From: Elusimicrobia bacterium GWA2_56_46
Lineage (GTDB): Bacteria > Elusimicrobiota > Elusimicrobia > Elusimicrobiales > UBA9959
DNA: 64,000 nt
Reading direction: 5' to 3'
NCBI GenBank assembly: GCA_001799575.1
Contig: MGTT01000016.1
Coordinates: 1-64,000, forward strand
Part shown: positions 7,363 to 15,584 of the stretch, piece after piece
Layout: every line of letters begins with the position of its first letter
Numbering within the stretch: position 1 is the stretch's first letter
The notes under the pieces: model-generated
What the model saw: the letters and a program-made list of their open reading frames with translations, nothing else
What the model was told of the DNA's origin: nothing
Databases searched by the model: none
Translations under genes and position numbers: made by a program

Positions 7363-8835
7363 ATGAAAATAATATTGGCAACGCTTGCGATCGAACCGGA
7401 AAGCCGGAATGAAAACAATAGAAATGCGGCCTATTCATTGGGGCTGGGCTACTTGCATTCCACGCTAGAAGCCGCCGGGCACCAGGTCAAGACCCTGTTC
7501 CTTAACAATGTTGATTACTCTTTTTCCGATGCCGGTTTTTTCTCCGCCGTGGAAGAAATGAAGCCTCAGGCCGCCGGCTTTCAGATCTTCAGCATGAACC
7601 GTGTGGCGACTTTCGCCGCGATAGAAAAACTTCATTCGCTTTATCCCGAGATCCGTATTGTTGTCGGCGGCGTTCACGCTTCCATAATGTACGAGCAGAT
7701 CCTGATCAGGTTCCCCTATGTCGTGGCCGTTATAGGGGAGGGGGAGCTGACTTTGGCGGAACTGCTTGAATATTTTTCAGGCACGAGGACGCTTGAAAGT
7801 GTTAATGGTTTGGCTTTCTTTCATGATGGGCAAGTCAAGCTTACTTCCGAAAGGGCTCTGATAGAGGATCTGGACACTCTGCCCGAACCGAAGCACGATG
7901 TTTTCTTTGAAAGCGAACTCGGCCGCAATGTGGCCCATATCATCTCGTCAAGAGGCTGTCCCTTTGACTGCACTTTCTGCTGTCTTAAGGCTATAAGCAG
8001 GCGGCGCTATCGGGCGCGAAGCCCCGAAAATGTGGCCGCGGAGATCGAAAAACTAAAAGCAAAATATCCGCGTCTCACGGAAATACAGTTTCACGACGAT
8101 ACACTGCTTTTGGATAACGCGCGCGTTATAGCGTTGTGCAAATTGCTGGTAAAAAAAGACCTGAAACTTGATTTCGCATGCAGCGCCAGGGTTAAACCGG
8201 TTTCTGAGGAGATGTTTTACTGGATGCAGAAAGCCGGATTCACTAAGGTGATGTTCGGTCTGGAAACCGGGTCGGAGAAGCTCCTGCGCTCCATACACAA
8301 AGGGATAACAAAGGATGATGTTCTAAACCTTTTCAAGATCCTTAAACCCTACGATTTTAATGTCACGACTTTCCTTATGTGCGGCTTTCCCGGTGAAACC
8401 GATGAAACGGTCAGGGAAACCATAGAGCTGGTGCGCGCCACGCAGAAAATAAAATACAACCTGGTGGCCGGCGTAGGGAAATTATGGGTATACCCGGGCA
8501 CCGAAGTCTACCGCATCATGAAAGACGCAGGGAAGATCAACGATGAATTCTGGATGGGAGCGCTGCCGGTTCCCTATTTTACGGTCGAACATGACCTGGA
8601 GACTTTGAAGAAATTTGAGAAAACTATGGTGGAGACTCTTTCTTTCCTTAGTATATTCAGTTTCCGTGGTTTTTTTCTTCATTTTTTGAGAATGCCCTTT
8701 GTTGTTCTCAAATTTTTCATAAAACCTCGGAATAAGAAAATATTGCTCAGCGTGCTGGCGGCGTCCGCGCAGAGAAATTTCCCGAAGGTGTATAAACGAA
8801 TATATGGAGCGTATCGGAACGCGGTTGCCGGCTGA
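7363..8835 (+). CDS. B12-binding-domain radical SAM protein (copy 1)
   Basis: Residues 1-150 form a Rossmann-like cobalamin-binding-type domain (LGLGYLHSTLEAAGH, then VVGGVHAS at 100-107). Residues 190-400 are a radical SAM TIM barrel with Cys199, Cys203 and Cys206 in RGCPFDCTFCC holding the 4Fe-4S cluster. The DxHxxG loop that binds cobalt in classic B12 proteins is not seen, so binding without His ligation, or loss of B12, is possible. A C-terminal helical tail with a hydrophobic stretch (about 425-450) may associate with membrane. It is clearly paralogous to the protein at 9862-11247. Members of this class methylate unactivated carbons or do other radical chemistry; here modification of a sugar or lipid carrier is only a guess. 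Confidence 0.75.
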   Translation: MKIILATLAIEPESRNENNRNAAYSLGLGYLHSTLEAAGHQVKTLFLNNVDYSFSDAGFFSAVEEMKPQAAGFQIFSMNRVATFAAIEKLHSLYPEIRIVVGGVHASIMYEQILIRFPYVVAVIGEGELTLAELLEYFSGTRTLESVNGLAFFHDGQVKLTSERALIEDLDTLPEPKHDVFFESELGRNVAHIISSRGCPFDCTFCCLKAISRRRYRARSPENVAAEIEKLKAKYPRLTEIQFHDDTLLLDNARVIALCKLLVKKDLKLDFACSARVKPVSEEMFYWMQKAGFTKVMFGLETGSEKLLRSIHKGITKDDVLNLFKILKPYDFNVTTFLMCGFPGETDETVRETIELVRATQKIKYNLVAGVGKLWVYPGTEVYRIMKDAGKINDEFWMGALPVPYFTVEHDLETLKKFEKTMVETLSFLSIFSFRGFFLHFLRMPFVVLKFFIKPRNKKILLSVLAASAQRNFPKVYKRIYGAYRNAVAG

Positions 8836-8839
8836 TTTT

Positions 8840-9865
8840 ATGAAAACAACAAATCTGGCGATATGGGTCGGGAAACCCTATGACAACGACACGCTGTTCG
8901 ACAGTTCCAGCCCTATAGATCCGGATAAACGCTGGGCGCCATTTCAGCAGCTCAAACGCGACATCGAACTCAACGGCGGTACCTGCCATACGCAGGATGT
9001 ATGCTTTCGCGACGGCATTACCCCCGATGCCGTGCTTTTTCTGGATATGCCCGCCGGCCCGGTTGACCGTCTGCTGGGGAACTGGGCGGGGAAAGTCCGA
9101 AAATTGCTATTTTTGCAGGAGCCGCCCATCATTATGCCTCGCAACTGGGAGACCTCCGGGCACCGCCAGTTCGATAAGATATTCACCTGGAACGATACCC
9201 TGGCGGATGGCGGACGGTACATAAAGACCAACTGCCCCTATCCCGTTCCAGCTTCAATACCCAAAGGCCTGTCCCGGAAAAAACATTTCTGCGCCGTTAT
9301 CGCCGGCCATCATAAATTCACATATCCGTTCGAGCTTTATTCGAAACGCGAAGAGCTTGTCCGCTGGTTCGAGCGAAACCATCCGGAGGACTTCGATCTT
9401 TACGGCCGGGGCTGGGACGAGTATGTTTTTCACGGCATAAAACCCGTGAGGGCCCTTAACCGTCTCAAATTCCTGAAAAAGCTCCTTGCGCCGTCATTTC
9501 CGTCTTACCGGGGGCCGGTGGGGCGCAAGCGCCCGGTTCTTGAGGAACATAAATTCTGCGTCTGCTACGAAAACTCGTCCGATATGCCGGGCTATATAAC
9601 CGAGAAGATCTTTGACGCGTTCGCGGCGGGCTGCGTGCCGGTATATTGGGGCGCCCCGAATATCGCGGACCATATCCCCGCTGATTGTTTTATTGATAAG
9701 CGTAATTTCAACGACTACGAAACGCTGTATTCGCATATGAAAAACATGACGGACGAGGCCTATCTGCGGCATCTGGACGCCATCGAGGATTTTTTAAAAA
9801 GCGAAAAAGGCCATAGATTCTCGATCCCCTGCTTCTGTGAAATCGTCTTAAAGGAACTATCATGA
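8840..9865 (+). CDS. Alpha-1,3/4-fucosyltransferase (GT10)
   Basis: A 341-residue GT-B enzyme of family GT10. The diagnostic donor-binding block is present: FCVCYENSSDMPGYITEKIF at about 239-258, followed by DAFAAGCVPVYWG. In characterised members this binds GDP-fucose and transfers fucose in alpha-1,3 or alpha-1,4 linkage, typically to GlcNAc or glucose, on the cytoplasmic side. I chose ATG 8840, five bases after the preceding stop; the upstream start at 8804 would add 12 residues overlapping the radical SAM gene. It sits between two sister radical SAM genes and ends in an ATGA overlap. GDP-fucose could come from the reductase at 3282. Confidence 0.88.
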   Translation: MKTTNLAIWVGKPYDNDTLFDSSSPIDPDKRWAPFQQLKRDIELNGGTCHTQDVCFRDGITPDAVLFLDMPAGPVDRLLGNWAGKVRKLLFLQEPPIIMPRNWETSGHRQFDKIFTWNDTLADGGRYIKTNCPYPVPASIPKGLSRKKHFCAVIAGHHKFTYPFELYSKREELVRWFERNHPEDFDLYGRGWDEYVFHGIKPVRALNRLKFLKKLLAPSFPSYRGPVGRKRPVLEEHKFCVCYENSSDMPGYITEKIFDAFAAGCVPVYWGAPNIADHIPADCFIDKRNFNDYETLYSHMKNMTDEAYLRHLDAIEDFLKSEKGHRFSIPCFCEIVLKELS

Positions 9866-11247
9866 AAAAAGCGCTTTTATTCAGCCCCGCCTTGCAGAAA
9901 GACGCCCAGGCGCATTCCAAGGACAATTCCTACGGGCTTGGCCTCGCTTATCTGCACGCGGTCATAGAAAAGGCCGGCTATGAGATAATTACCAAAAGCT
10001 TCAATAACAGCGATCTGGCCGCTTCCGAAGCGGAAATGGTCGCGGACCTGCGAAGTTTCCGCCCCGATTTCCTCCTTGTCCAGATCTTCACCATGAACCG
10101 GGTCGCAAGTTACAGGCTTATAAAGCTGGCGCGGCAGGTTCTTCCGGACGTTAAAATAATTATAGGCGGGGTTCACGCCTCCATCTATTACGAGCAACTG
10201 CTGAAAAATTTCGAGGTTGACTGTGCCGTTATCGGCGAGGGGGAAGAGACCGTTGTGGAGCTGCTTGGCGCGCTCGCCTCCGGTCTATCCGCTGCCGGGA
10301 TAAGGGGCGCGGCCTATAAGGAAAACGGCGCGGTAGTCAAAAATCCCGACAGGCCGCTCATAGAGGATCTGGACGCGCTTCCGTTCCCGCGGCACGACCT
10401 CTTTATCCAGCCTGACCGGGAGATGGCCTGTATCCTTACCACCAGGGGCTGTCCGTTCAGATGCAGCTTCTGCTGCCTGCATACTATTTCCAGGAGAAAA
10501 TTCCGTAAGAGATCGGTGAAGAACGTGGCGGACGAGGTGGAGTATATTCTCAAGACCTTTAAAAACATAAATACCATCCAGCTCGCGGACGATACTTTCA
10601 CCCTTGACCAGCCGCGGGCCATAGAATTCTGCAAAGAAGTGATCAGACGTAACATTAAAGTAAAGTTTTTATGCTCGGCGCGGATAAAACCGGCCAGCGT
10701 CGAACTGTTCAAATTGATGGAGCAGGCTGGCTTCACCGGCATAGGTTTCGGTCTCGAAACCGGCAGCGCCAAACTGCTGCGCTCCATACACAAGAATATA
10801 ACCAGGGAAGATGTGCTTGAGACATTCAGGATGCTGAAAGATGTCGACATAAAGATAGTCACCTATCTTATGGTCGGTTTTCCCGGGGAGAACCGGGACA
10901 CGTTGGCCGAAACCATCGACCTGATAAACAAACTCCGGCAGATCAAATACTTTGAGTTCGCCGGCGTGGCCCGGTTGTGGGTGTATCCCAATACCGAGGT
11001 CTACGATATCATGAAAGCCGCCGGCCGCATCGACGACAATTTCTGGCTCACCGATCAGGATGTGCCGTTCTTCACGGTCGAGCACAGCGCCGAAGAGCTG
11101 GATAAGATGGTCACGGAGATAACTCTTGGCTGTACGTCGCTGCGGCAGGGGATAAAAAGGGCGGCTGCGGAGCTTCTGCACCCCCGTGCGACCGCGAAAA
11201 AGATCATCCCGCGGCTCCGCCGGCTTAAAAAATACTTTTACAGATGA
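9862..11247 (+). CDS. B12-binding-domain radical SAM protein (copy 2)
   Basis: A 461-residue sister of the protein at 7363-8835. It shares the same landmarks in the same order: a YGLGLAYLHAVIEKAGY-type N-terminal helix, VQIFTMNRVAS, IGGVHASIYYEQLL, IEDLDALPFPRHD, then the cluster motif with Cys197, Cys201 and Cys204 (RGCPFRCSFCC) and LLRSIHKNIT. No DxHxxG cobalamin loop is visible. The C-terminus lacks the hydrophobic tail of copy 1. AAGGA at 9851-9855 is a good ribosome site. It overlaps the fucosyltransferase gene by ATGA and the flippase gene by ATGA, so it is co-translated with glycan genes. Substrate unknown; a related but distinct substrate from copy 1 is likely. Confidence 0.75.
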   Translation: MKKALLFSPALQKDAQAHSKDNSYGLGLAYLHAVIEKAGYEIITKSFNNSDLAASEAEMVADLRSFRPDFLLVQIFTMNRVASYRLIKLARQVLPDVKIIIGGVHASIYYEQLLKNFEVDCAVIGEGEETVVELLGALASGLSAAGIRGAAYKENGAVVKNPDRPLIEDLDALPFPRHDLFIQPDREMACILTTRGCPFRCSFCCLHTISRRKFRKRSVKNVADEVEYILKTFKNINTIQLADDTFTLDQPRAIEFCKEVIRRNIKVKFLCSARIKPASVELFKLMEQAGFTGIGFGLETGSAKLLRSIHKNITREDVLETFRMLKDVDIKIVTYLMVGFPGENRDTLAETIDLINKLRQIKYFEFAGVARLWVYPNTEVYDIMKAAGRIDDNFWLTDQDVPFFTVEHSAEELDKMVTEITLGCTSLRQGIKRAAAELLHPRATAKKIIPRLRRLKKYFYR

Positions 11248-12686
11248 ACACGCAATATCTTATCGTCGGCGCCGGAAGAATACTTCAGATCCTTATAGCG
11301 CTGGCCGGCATGCGGTTGATGACGCATCTGCTTTCCGGGGCCGAGGTCGGTAATTTTTACCTTATTCTTTCCCTGGTGGCTTATTTTTCGCTGGTGTTCC
11401 TGAGCCCCGTGGGCCTTTACATGAACCGGCGTCTTCACAAATGGCACCAGGAGGGGAATCTCCTTAATTATTTCGCCTGTTACAACGTCTATGTCGCTCT
11501 TGTCAGCCTTGCCGCGGCCCTGTTTTTATTCCTGGGCAGAAAGTTTTTCGGGATCGGTTCGGGCATAAGCCCCGCGGCGCTGTGTTTCCTGGCCGCCGCT
11601 TATATATATTTCGGGACCTGGAACTCGACGTTGATCCCGGCCCTGAATATGCTGAATTACCGAAAGAGTTTCACGGCTCTTTCTACGGGCACCCTCCTCC
11701 TGGGCCTTGCCTCTGCCGTGGCGCTGGCTAAATTATATGCGCCTTCGGCCGTTTTATGGCTGTCCGGGCAGATCGCGGCCTTGTTCGCGTTGTCGGCGGC
11801 GGCGCTCGCATACCTGCTTCTGAAAATAAAAGACAAGCCGGATATGGGCTATGTTTGGGCGCGCATCAAAACGCCTGAACTCAGCGGCGTGCTCAAGTTT
11901 TCTCTGCCGCTTCTGGTTTCCGCCTTTTTTATGTGGCTCCAGAATCAGTCTTACCGGCTTATAGTCGAGAAATACCTGGGCCTGGATTTTCTGGGTTCTA
12001 TCGCCGTCGGGCTGGGCATCGCGGCGGCCATCGCGGCGGCGGCGGAATCCCTGGTTCAGCAGATCTACTACCCGCTTTATTACAGCGAGATCAATACGCC
12101 CGACGCCGGAAAAAGAAAGTTCGCCTGGGACAAAATGGCCGGCGTGATGATACCGCTCTATCTCCTGCTCACTATATTTGTCTCGTTTCTTTCCTGGCAT
12201 CTCGTGAACCTCCTTGTGGACGCCAAATTCCGTTCGGCGTGGATTTTCACGGTTTTCGGCGCCTGGGTGGAATTTGCCCGGATCACCACCAATATCCTCT
12301 CGACCGTGGCCCATTCCGAGATGCGCACCGAATCCATTACGAAGCCGTATATGTACGGCGGCCTTTTCACGGCGGCCGGAGTTTTTATGGCTTCCAGATC
12401 CTCCGCCTATACTTATCTCGTTCCCGCCGCGCTTGTCCTTGGCGGGTTTATCACGCTTTTTCTGATGTTCAAAAGCATGAGGAGCGTCATGCGTTTCAGT
12501 CTGGCCGTTGGCCCGCTCAAGCTGGCTTTGCTCCTGGCCCTGCCGTTCCCGCTGGCACTGCTGGTGAAAAATCCACAGGGTTCCATACCGGTTTCCATCC
12601 TGATCCTGGCCCTTTTCGGCGCTTATATGGCCGCCGGCCAGTATCTGCTCTACAAAAAACAAAACGCCGGAGGGCTTAACGGATGA
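11244..12686 (+). CDS. Wzx-like oligosaccharide flippase (first copy)
   Basis: A 480-residue protein of the MATE/MVF/PST superfamily with about 12-14 transmembrane helices and short loops. The N-terminus (VGAGRILQILIALAGMRLMTHLLSGAEVGNFY, shown in parts) has the early Arg and the Gly-x-[FY] segment usual in polysaccharide flippases. Such proteins move undecaprenyl-diphosphate-linked repeat units from the cytoplasmic to the periplasmic leaflet. It is translationally coupled to the radical SAM gene upstream. A second flippase gene lies at 40787, so the window holds two export routes or one composite locus. The Lys-rich C-terminus is cytoplasmic by the positive-inside rule. Confidence 0.8.
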   Translation: MNTQYLIVGAGRILQILIALAGMRLMTHLLSGAEVGNFYLILSLVAYFSLVFLSPVGLYMNRRLHKWHQEGNLLNYFACYNVYVALVSLAAALFLFLGRKFFGIGSGISPAALCFLAAAYIYFGTWNSTLIPALNMLNYRKSFTALSTGTLLLGLASAVALAKLYAPSAVLWLSGQIAALFALSAAALAYLLLKIKDKPDMGYVWARIKTPELSGVLKFSLPLLVSAFFMWLQNQSYRLIVEKYLGLDFLGSIAVGLGIAAAIAAAAESLVQQIYYPLYYSEINTPDAGKRKFAWDKMAGVMIPLYLLLTIFVSFLSWHLVNLLVDAKFRSAWIFTVFGAWVEFARITTNILSTVAHSEMRTESITKPYMYGGLFTAAGVFMASRSSAYTYLVPAALVLGGFITLFLMFKSMRSVMRFSLAVGPLKLALLLALPFPLALLVKNPQGSIPVSILILALFGAYMAAGQYLLYKKQNAGGLNG

Positions 12687-12839
12687 ATTCTCCAGCTTGC
12701 GCCGGGTTTCTGTAGGAAACTACAGTTTACTGTTTAATGCATATATAGTAAACCAGACTTTACGATTCACCGCTTTATCTTTTTGGTTTCCTCTACTAAA
12801 AGTTATAGGAAAGTCCGGAGAACGGCACAATCTGTCGCG

Positions 12840-13880
12840 ATGTTTGAAAATATGAAAACCCCCCTGGTCTGTATCTGCGTTCCCGCTTATAATGCCGGGC
12901 TTACCCTGGCCGAAACCCTGGATTCCATCCTTGGCCAGACTTACGGGAACCTGAAGATTTTCATAGTGGACAACGCCTCCACGGACAATACCCTTGAGAT
13001 CGCCGACGCTTACGCCAAAAAAGACCCCCGGATCACGGTGGTTCGTAACGATGTTAATGTCGGCGGAGAGGGTAATTTCACACGCTGCCTCCAATTGGCG
13101 ACCGGGGAATATACCGCTATTTACCATTCCGACGATATCTACACGCCGCGCATGGTGGAGGAGGAAGTCCTGTTTCTGGAGGCGCACCGGGAAGCCGGCG
13201 CCGTTTTTTCCATGGCGGTGGCAATTGACGGAAAGGGCAGGGAGGGCCGTCTTTATAAGCTCCCGGCCTGGCTCCGGGCGCAAAACAAAGACGAATACGG
13301 TTTTGACGATCTCTTCCGGGCGATGCTGAAGTACGGCAATTTCCTGTTTTGCCCCGCCGCGATGGCAAGGACCGAAGTATACCGCGACCGTATAAAGGTT
13401 TGGGACGCCGGGAATTACGGCAGTTCCGCCGACGGGAATGTTTGGCTGAGAATAGCGCAAAATTTCCCCATAGGCATTATAGACAAACCCCTGCTTAAAT
13501 ACCGCATAAGCGTCAGCAGTTTCAGCTATCACGCCGCGCGCGGAAAAACCGGGCCGCATAATATGTTCCGCGTGTTCAATGATTACATAAAAGGCCCCGC
13601 GGCCGCCCTCATGGGCGCTGATGAGCGAAAAGATTACGAAGTGCTGGTATTAAAGGACAATATAAACAGGGCTTTTAACCTGCTGCTTTCCGGCAAAAAA
13701 AAAGAGGCGGCCGCGCTTTTGCCGGGTGTTTTCCGGCCGGGGCTTATTCTGTATGGCCTCAGGAGCCCCGAACATTTCAGAGTCCTTGTTTCCGGATATT
13801 TTGTATTTTTATGCCTGGCTTTGCCGGTAAACGAAACAATAAAAAAGCTCCTCTGGAAAGTCAAATTCAGCGACGCCTGA
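12840..13880 (+). CDS. Family 2 glycosyltransferase
   Basis: A GT-A fold transferase of about 346 residues. CICVPAYNAGLTLAETLDSI opens the nucleotide-binding half, IVDNASTDNT follows, and HSDDIY carries the metal-binding acidic pair in the DxD position. ATG 12840 is preferred; a TTG at 12783 would add a Ser/Arg/Lys-rich stretch unlike the family, and ATG 12852 is also possible. A C-terminal hydrophobic stretch (VSGYFVFLCLALPV) may be a membrane anchor. About 150 bp of A+T-richer, gene-free DNA separates it from the flippase gene. It likely adds one sugar to the repeat unit; the sugar is not predictable. Confidence 0.82.
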   Translation: MFENMKTPLVCICVPAYNAGLTLAETLDSILGQTYGNLKIFIVDNASTDNTLEIADAYAKKDPRITVVRNDVNVGGEGNFTRCLQLATGEYTAIYHSDDIYTPRMVEEEVLFLEAHREAGAVFSMAVAIDGKGREGRLYKLPAWLRAQNKDEYGFDDLFRAMLKYGNFLFCPAAMARTEVYRDRIKVWDAGNYGSSADGNVWLRIAQNFPIGIIDKPLLKYRISVSSFSYHAARGKTGPHNMFRVFNDYIKGPAAALMGADERKDYEVLVLKDNINRAFNLLLSGKKKEAAALLPGVFRPGLILYGLRSPEHFRVLVSGYFVFLCLALPVNETIKKLLWKVKFSDA

Positions 13881-13931
13881 CGGCGCTGTTTTTTAATCGA
13901 TCAGGATTCCCCGACTTATTGCCAGGACATA

Positions 13932-13960
13932 TTGCTTTTAGTGTGACTATATGCTATATT
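13932..13960 (+). promoter_or_regulatory. Sigma70-type promoter ahead of ATPase gene
   Basis: TTGCTT (13932-13937), a 17-nt spacer and TATATT (13955-13960) form a plausible promoter. The ATG at 13970 lies 9 nt after the -10, so the message would be almost leaderless. The same spacing is seen for the second ATPase gene at 15585. Confidence 0.5.
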
Positions 13961-13969
13961 TAAAATCAT

Positions 13970-15109
13970 ATGGTTGAGCGAAAATACTGGCGGAATCTGA
14001 TCAATCAAGCTCTTTCCCGGCGGCCCATAGTCTGGCTGTCAGGCATAAGGCGCTCAGGCAAGACCGTACTTTCCTCCGGCTTTCCCGGCGCTGAATACTT
14101 CGACTGTGAACTCCCCAGAGTGCGGGCCATGATGTCGGATCCCGAAATGTTTTTAGCGTCAAAGGCCGGCAAGCTGCTGGTGCTGGACGAAATCCATAAA
14201 CTGGACAACCCTTCCGAAATACTTAAAATATCCCACGACCATTACCCGTCGGTCAAAATAATAGCGACCGGCTCCTCCACGTTGTGGGCTTCGGCTAAAT
14301 TCAAGGATACGCTTACCGGCAGGAAAACGGAGATCCGGCTTACACCGATGAATGTCCGGGATCTGGAAGATTTTAAGATCGCAGATTTTAATCTCCGTCT
14401 TCACCGCGGCGGGCTCCCGCCTTTTATACTTGCCGGGGTATACCCGGAAAAGGACTACCAGGAGTGGCTTGATTCATATTGGGCCAGGGACGTGCAGGAC
14501 CTGTTTAAGCTTGAAAAAAGGTCGGCTTTCCTGAAATTCGTAGAACTTGTTTTCGCGCAGAGCGGGGGGATTTTTGAGGCCTCAAAATTCGCCGCCCCCT
14601 GCGAAGTCGGCCGCGCCACGATTGCCAATTATCTTTCAGTTCTGGAAGCCACCGGAGTGGCATACCCCGTGCGCCCGTTTTCAACCCGCCTCTCCAACGA
14701 AATAGTGGCGGCGCCCAAAGTATACGGTTTTGACACCGGTTTCCTATGTTTTTTCCGGGGCTGGGACACGCTGCGTGAGGATGATAAAGGAATTTTATGG
14801 GAGCACCTGGTTCTGAACGAAATGCTTAGCGTGCTTCAAGGCGCGGACATCAACTACTGGCGCGACAAAGCCGGTCACGAGATTGATTTTGTGCTTAAGA
14901 GGCGCGGCCGCCCGCCCGTTGCCATAGAGTGCAAGTGGAAAGCCGCCAAATTCGACACAGCGGCCCTGCGCGTTTTCAGGCGGCGCTATCCGCAAGGCGG
15001 CAATCTCGTAATATCAAGCGACATAGACAGGCCCTATGAAAAAAATATCGGGGGCTTCAGTATCCACTTCACCGGCATCGGCAATTTAGAAGCCGCGCTG
15101 GCTGCCTAG
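13970..15109 (+). CDS. AAA+ ATPase with DUF4143 nuclease-like C-terminus (copy 1)
   Basis: A 379-residue P-loop protein. Walker A is GIRRSGKT at 25-32 and Walker B LLVLDEIH at 69-76, with a GSS sensor strand (IATGSSTLW). The C-terminal third is a DUF4143-type domain containing HEIDFVLKRRGRPPVAIECKW, whose Asp and Glu-x-Lys recall a PD-(D/E)XK nuclease core. These proteins are very common in anaerobes and candidate phyla, often as mobile singletons; defence or toxin-antitoxin roles are suspected but not established. It has its own promoter with almost no leader and no Shine-Dalgarno. Its stop codon lies inside a perfect 12-bp hairpin. Confidence 0.8.
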   Translation: MVERKYWRNLINQALSRRPIVWLSGIRRSGKTVLSSGFPGAEYFDCELPRVRAMMSDPEMFLASKAGKLLVLDEIHKLDNPSEILKISHDHYPSVKIIATGSSTLWASAKFKDTLTGRKTEIRLTPMNVRDLEDFKIADFNLRLHRGGLPPFILAGVYPEKDYQEWLDSYWARDVQDLFKLEKRSAFLKFVELVFAQSGGIFEASKFAAPCEVGRATIANYLSVLEATGVAYPVRPFSTRLSNEIVAAPKVYGFDTGFLCFFRGWDTLREDDKGILWEHLVLNEMLSVLQGADINYWRDKAGHEIDFVLKRRGRPPVAIECKWKAAKFDTAALRVFRRRYPQGGNLVISSDIDRPYEKNIGGFSIHFTGIGNLEAALAA

Positions 15110-15132
15110 GAGCCTGTCGGACAGGCTCCTAG
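15106..15132 (+). terminator. Perfect 12-bp hairpin overlapping stop codon (possible terminator)
   Basis: CTAGGAGCCTGT (15106-15117), loop CGG, ACAGGCTCCTAG (15121-15132). The TAG stop of the ATPase gene is in the left arm. A run of seven T begins about 15 nt after the stem, too far for a textbook intrinsic terminator, so it could also be a mobile hairpin repeat. Confidence 0.45.
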
Positions 15133-15202
15133 CGCTGATACTGCCGTTTTTTTATCTTCAGACGCTTATTTTCTTGTTTCGTTTGAATAGGGGAAACGAC
15201 CA

Positions 15203-15517
15203 ATGGCTCTGCCCGAAGAAAAATATACCGGCGATGACTATCTGCTCCGGAACCCGTCCTGGGACATGGAGGATTCGCCCTGGAAAGCGGCTGTCGTGTC
15301 GGAATTTCTGAAAGCTGCCGGCCTTAACCCCGGATCCGTCTGCGAGATCGGCTACGGCGCGGCTTTCCATACCCCGCAGAGTACCTGGAAAACGAAGCTT
15401 ATCTCCATCCCAAGGGCCATCGCCCGCTTTCTGGACAAAGATTGGGGCGTGCGCATAATGGGCGGGGAAACCCTCCTGGTCCTGGCCCGCGCCCCAGGTG
15501 GAGTTTCCGAAAAATAG
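15203..15517 (+). pseudogene. Internally deleted class I methyltransferase
   Basis: The 104-residue frame joins two ends of a much longer methyltransferase family. Residues 1-52 match the N-terminus (YTGDDYLLRNPSWDMEDSPW, then VCEIGYGA, the SAM-binding loop with Tyr where Cys is usual). Residues 53-104 match the C-terminus of the same family (TPQSTWKTKLISIPRAIARF, LGGETLLVLA-like). About 130 central residues, including the rest of the SAM site, are missing, yet the frame is preserved. An active enzyme is very unlikely. It lies between two DUF4143 ATPase genes, where insertion or excision may have caused the loss. The family assignment of the two ends is from memory of related sequences. Confidence 0.6.
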
Positions 15518-15546
15518 AGTTGTTTAGTTTATTGCGCCCGTTTTTA

Positions 15547-15575
15547 TTGCACTATACTGCACTATGTAGTATACT
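15547..15575 (+). promoter_or_regulatory. Sigma70-type promoter ahead of second ATPase gene
   Basis: TTGCAC (15547-15552), 17 nt, TATACT (15570-15575). ATG 15585 begins 9 nt later, predicting a leaderless or nearly leaderless mRNA. ACTATACTGC/ACTATGTAGTATAC repeats within the spacer could be an operator. Confidence 0.55.
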
Positions 15576-15584
15576 TAATGCATT

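Noticed and set aside
11754-12662. 302-codon open frame on the minus strand
   Set aside because: It lies fully opposite the flippase gene and is rich in His, Gln, Arg and Gly, as is usual for the antisense of a hydrophobic gene. No domain is recognisable.
12783-12839. TTG start for the GT2 gene
   Set aside because: It would add a Ser/Lys/Arg-rich leader unlike the family; ATG 12840 fits better.
12720-13559. 279-codon minus-strand frame
   Set aside because: Opposite a clear GT2 gene, with no recognisable motif or ribosome site.
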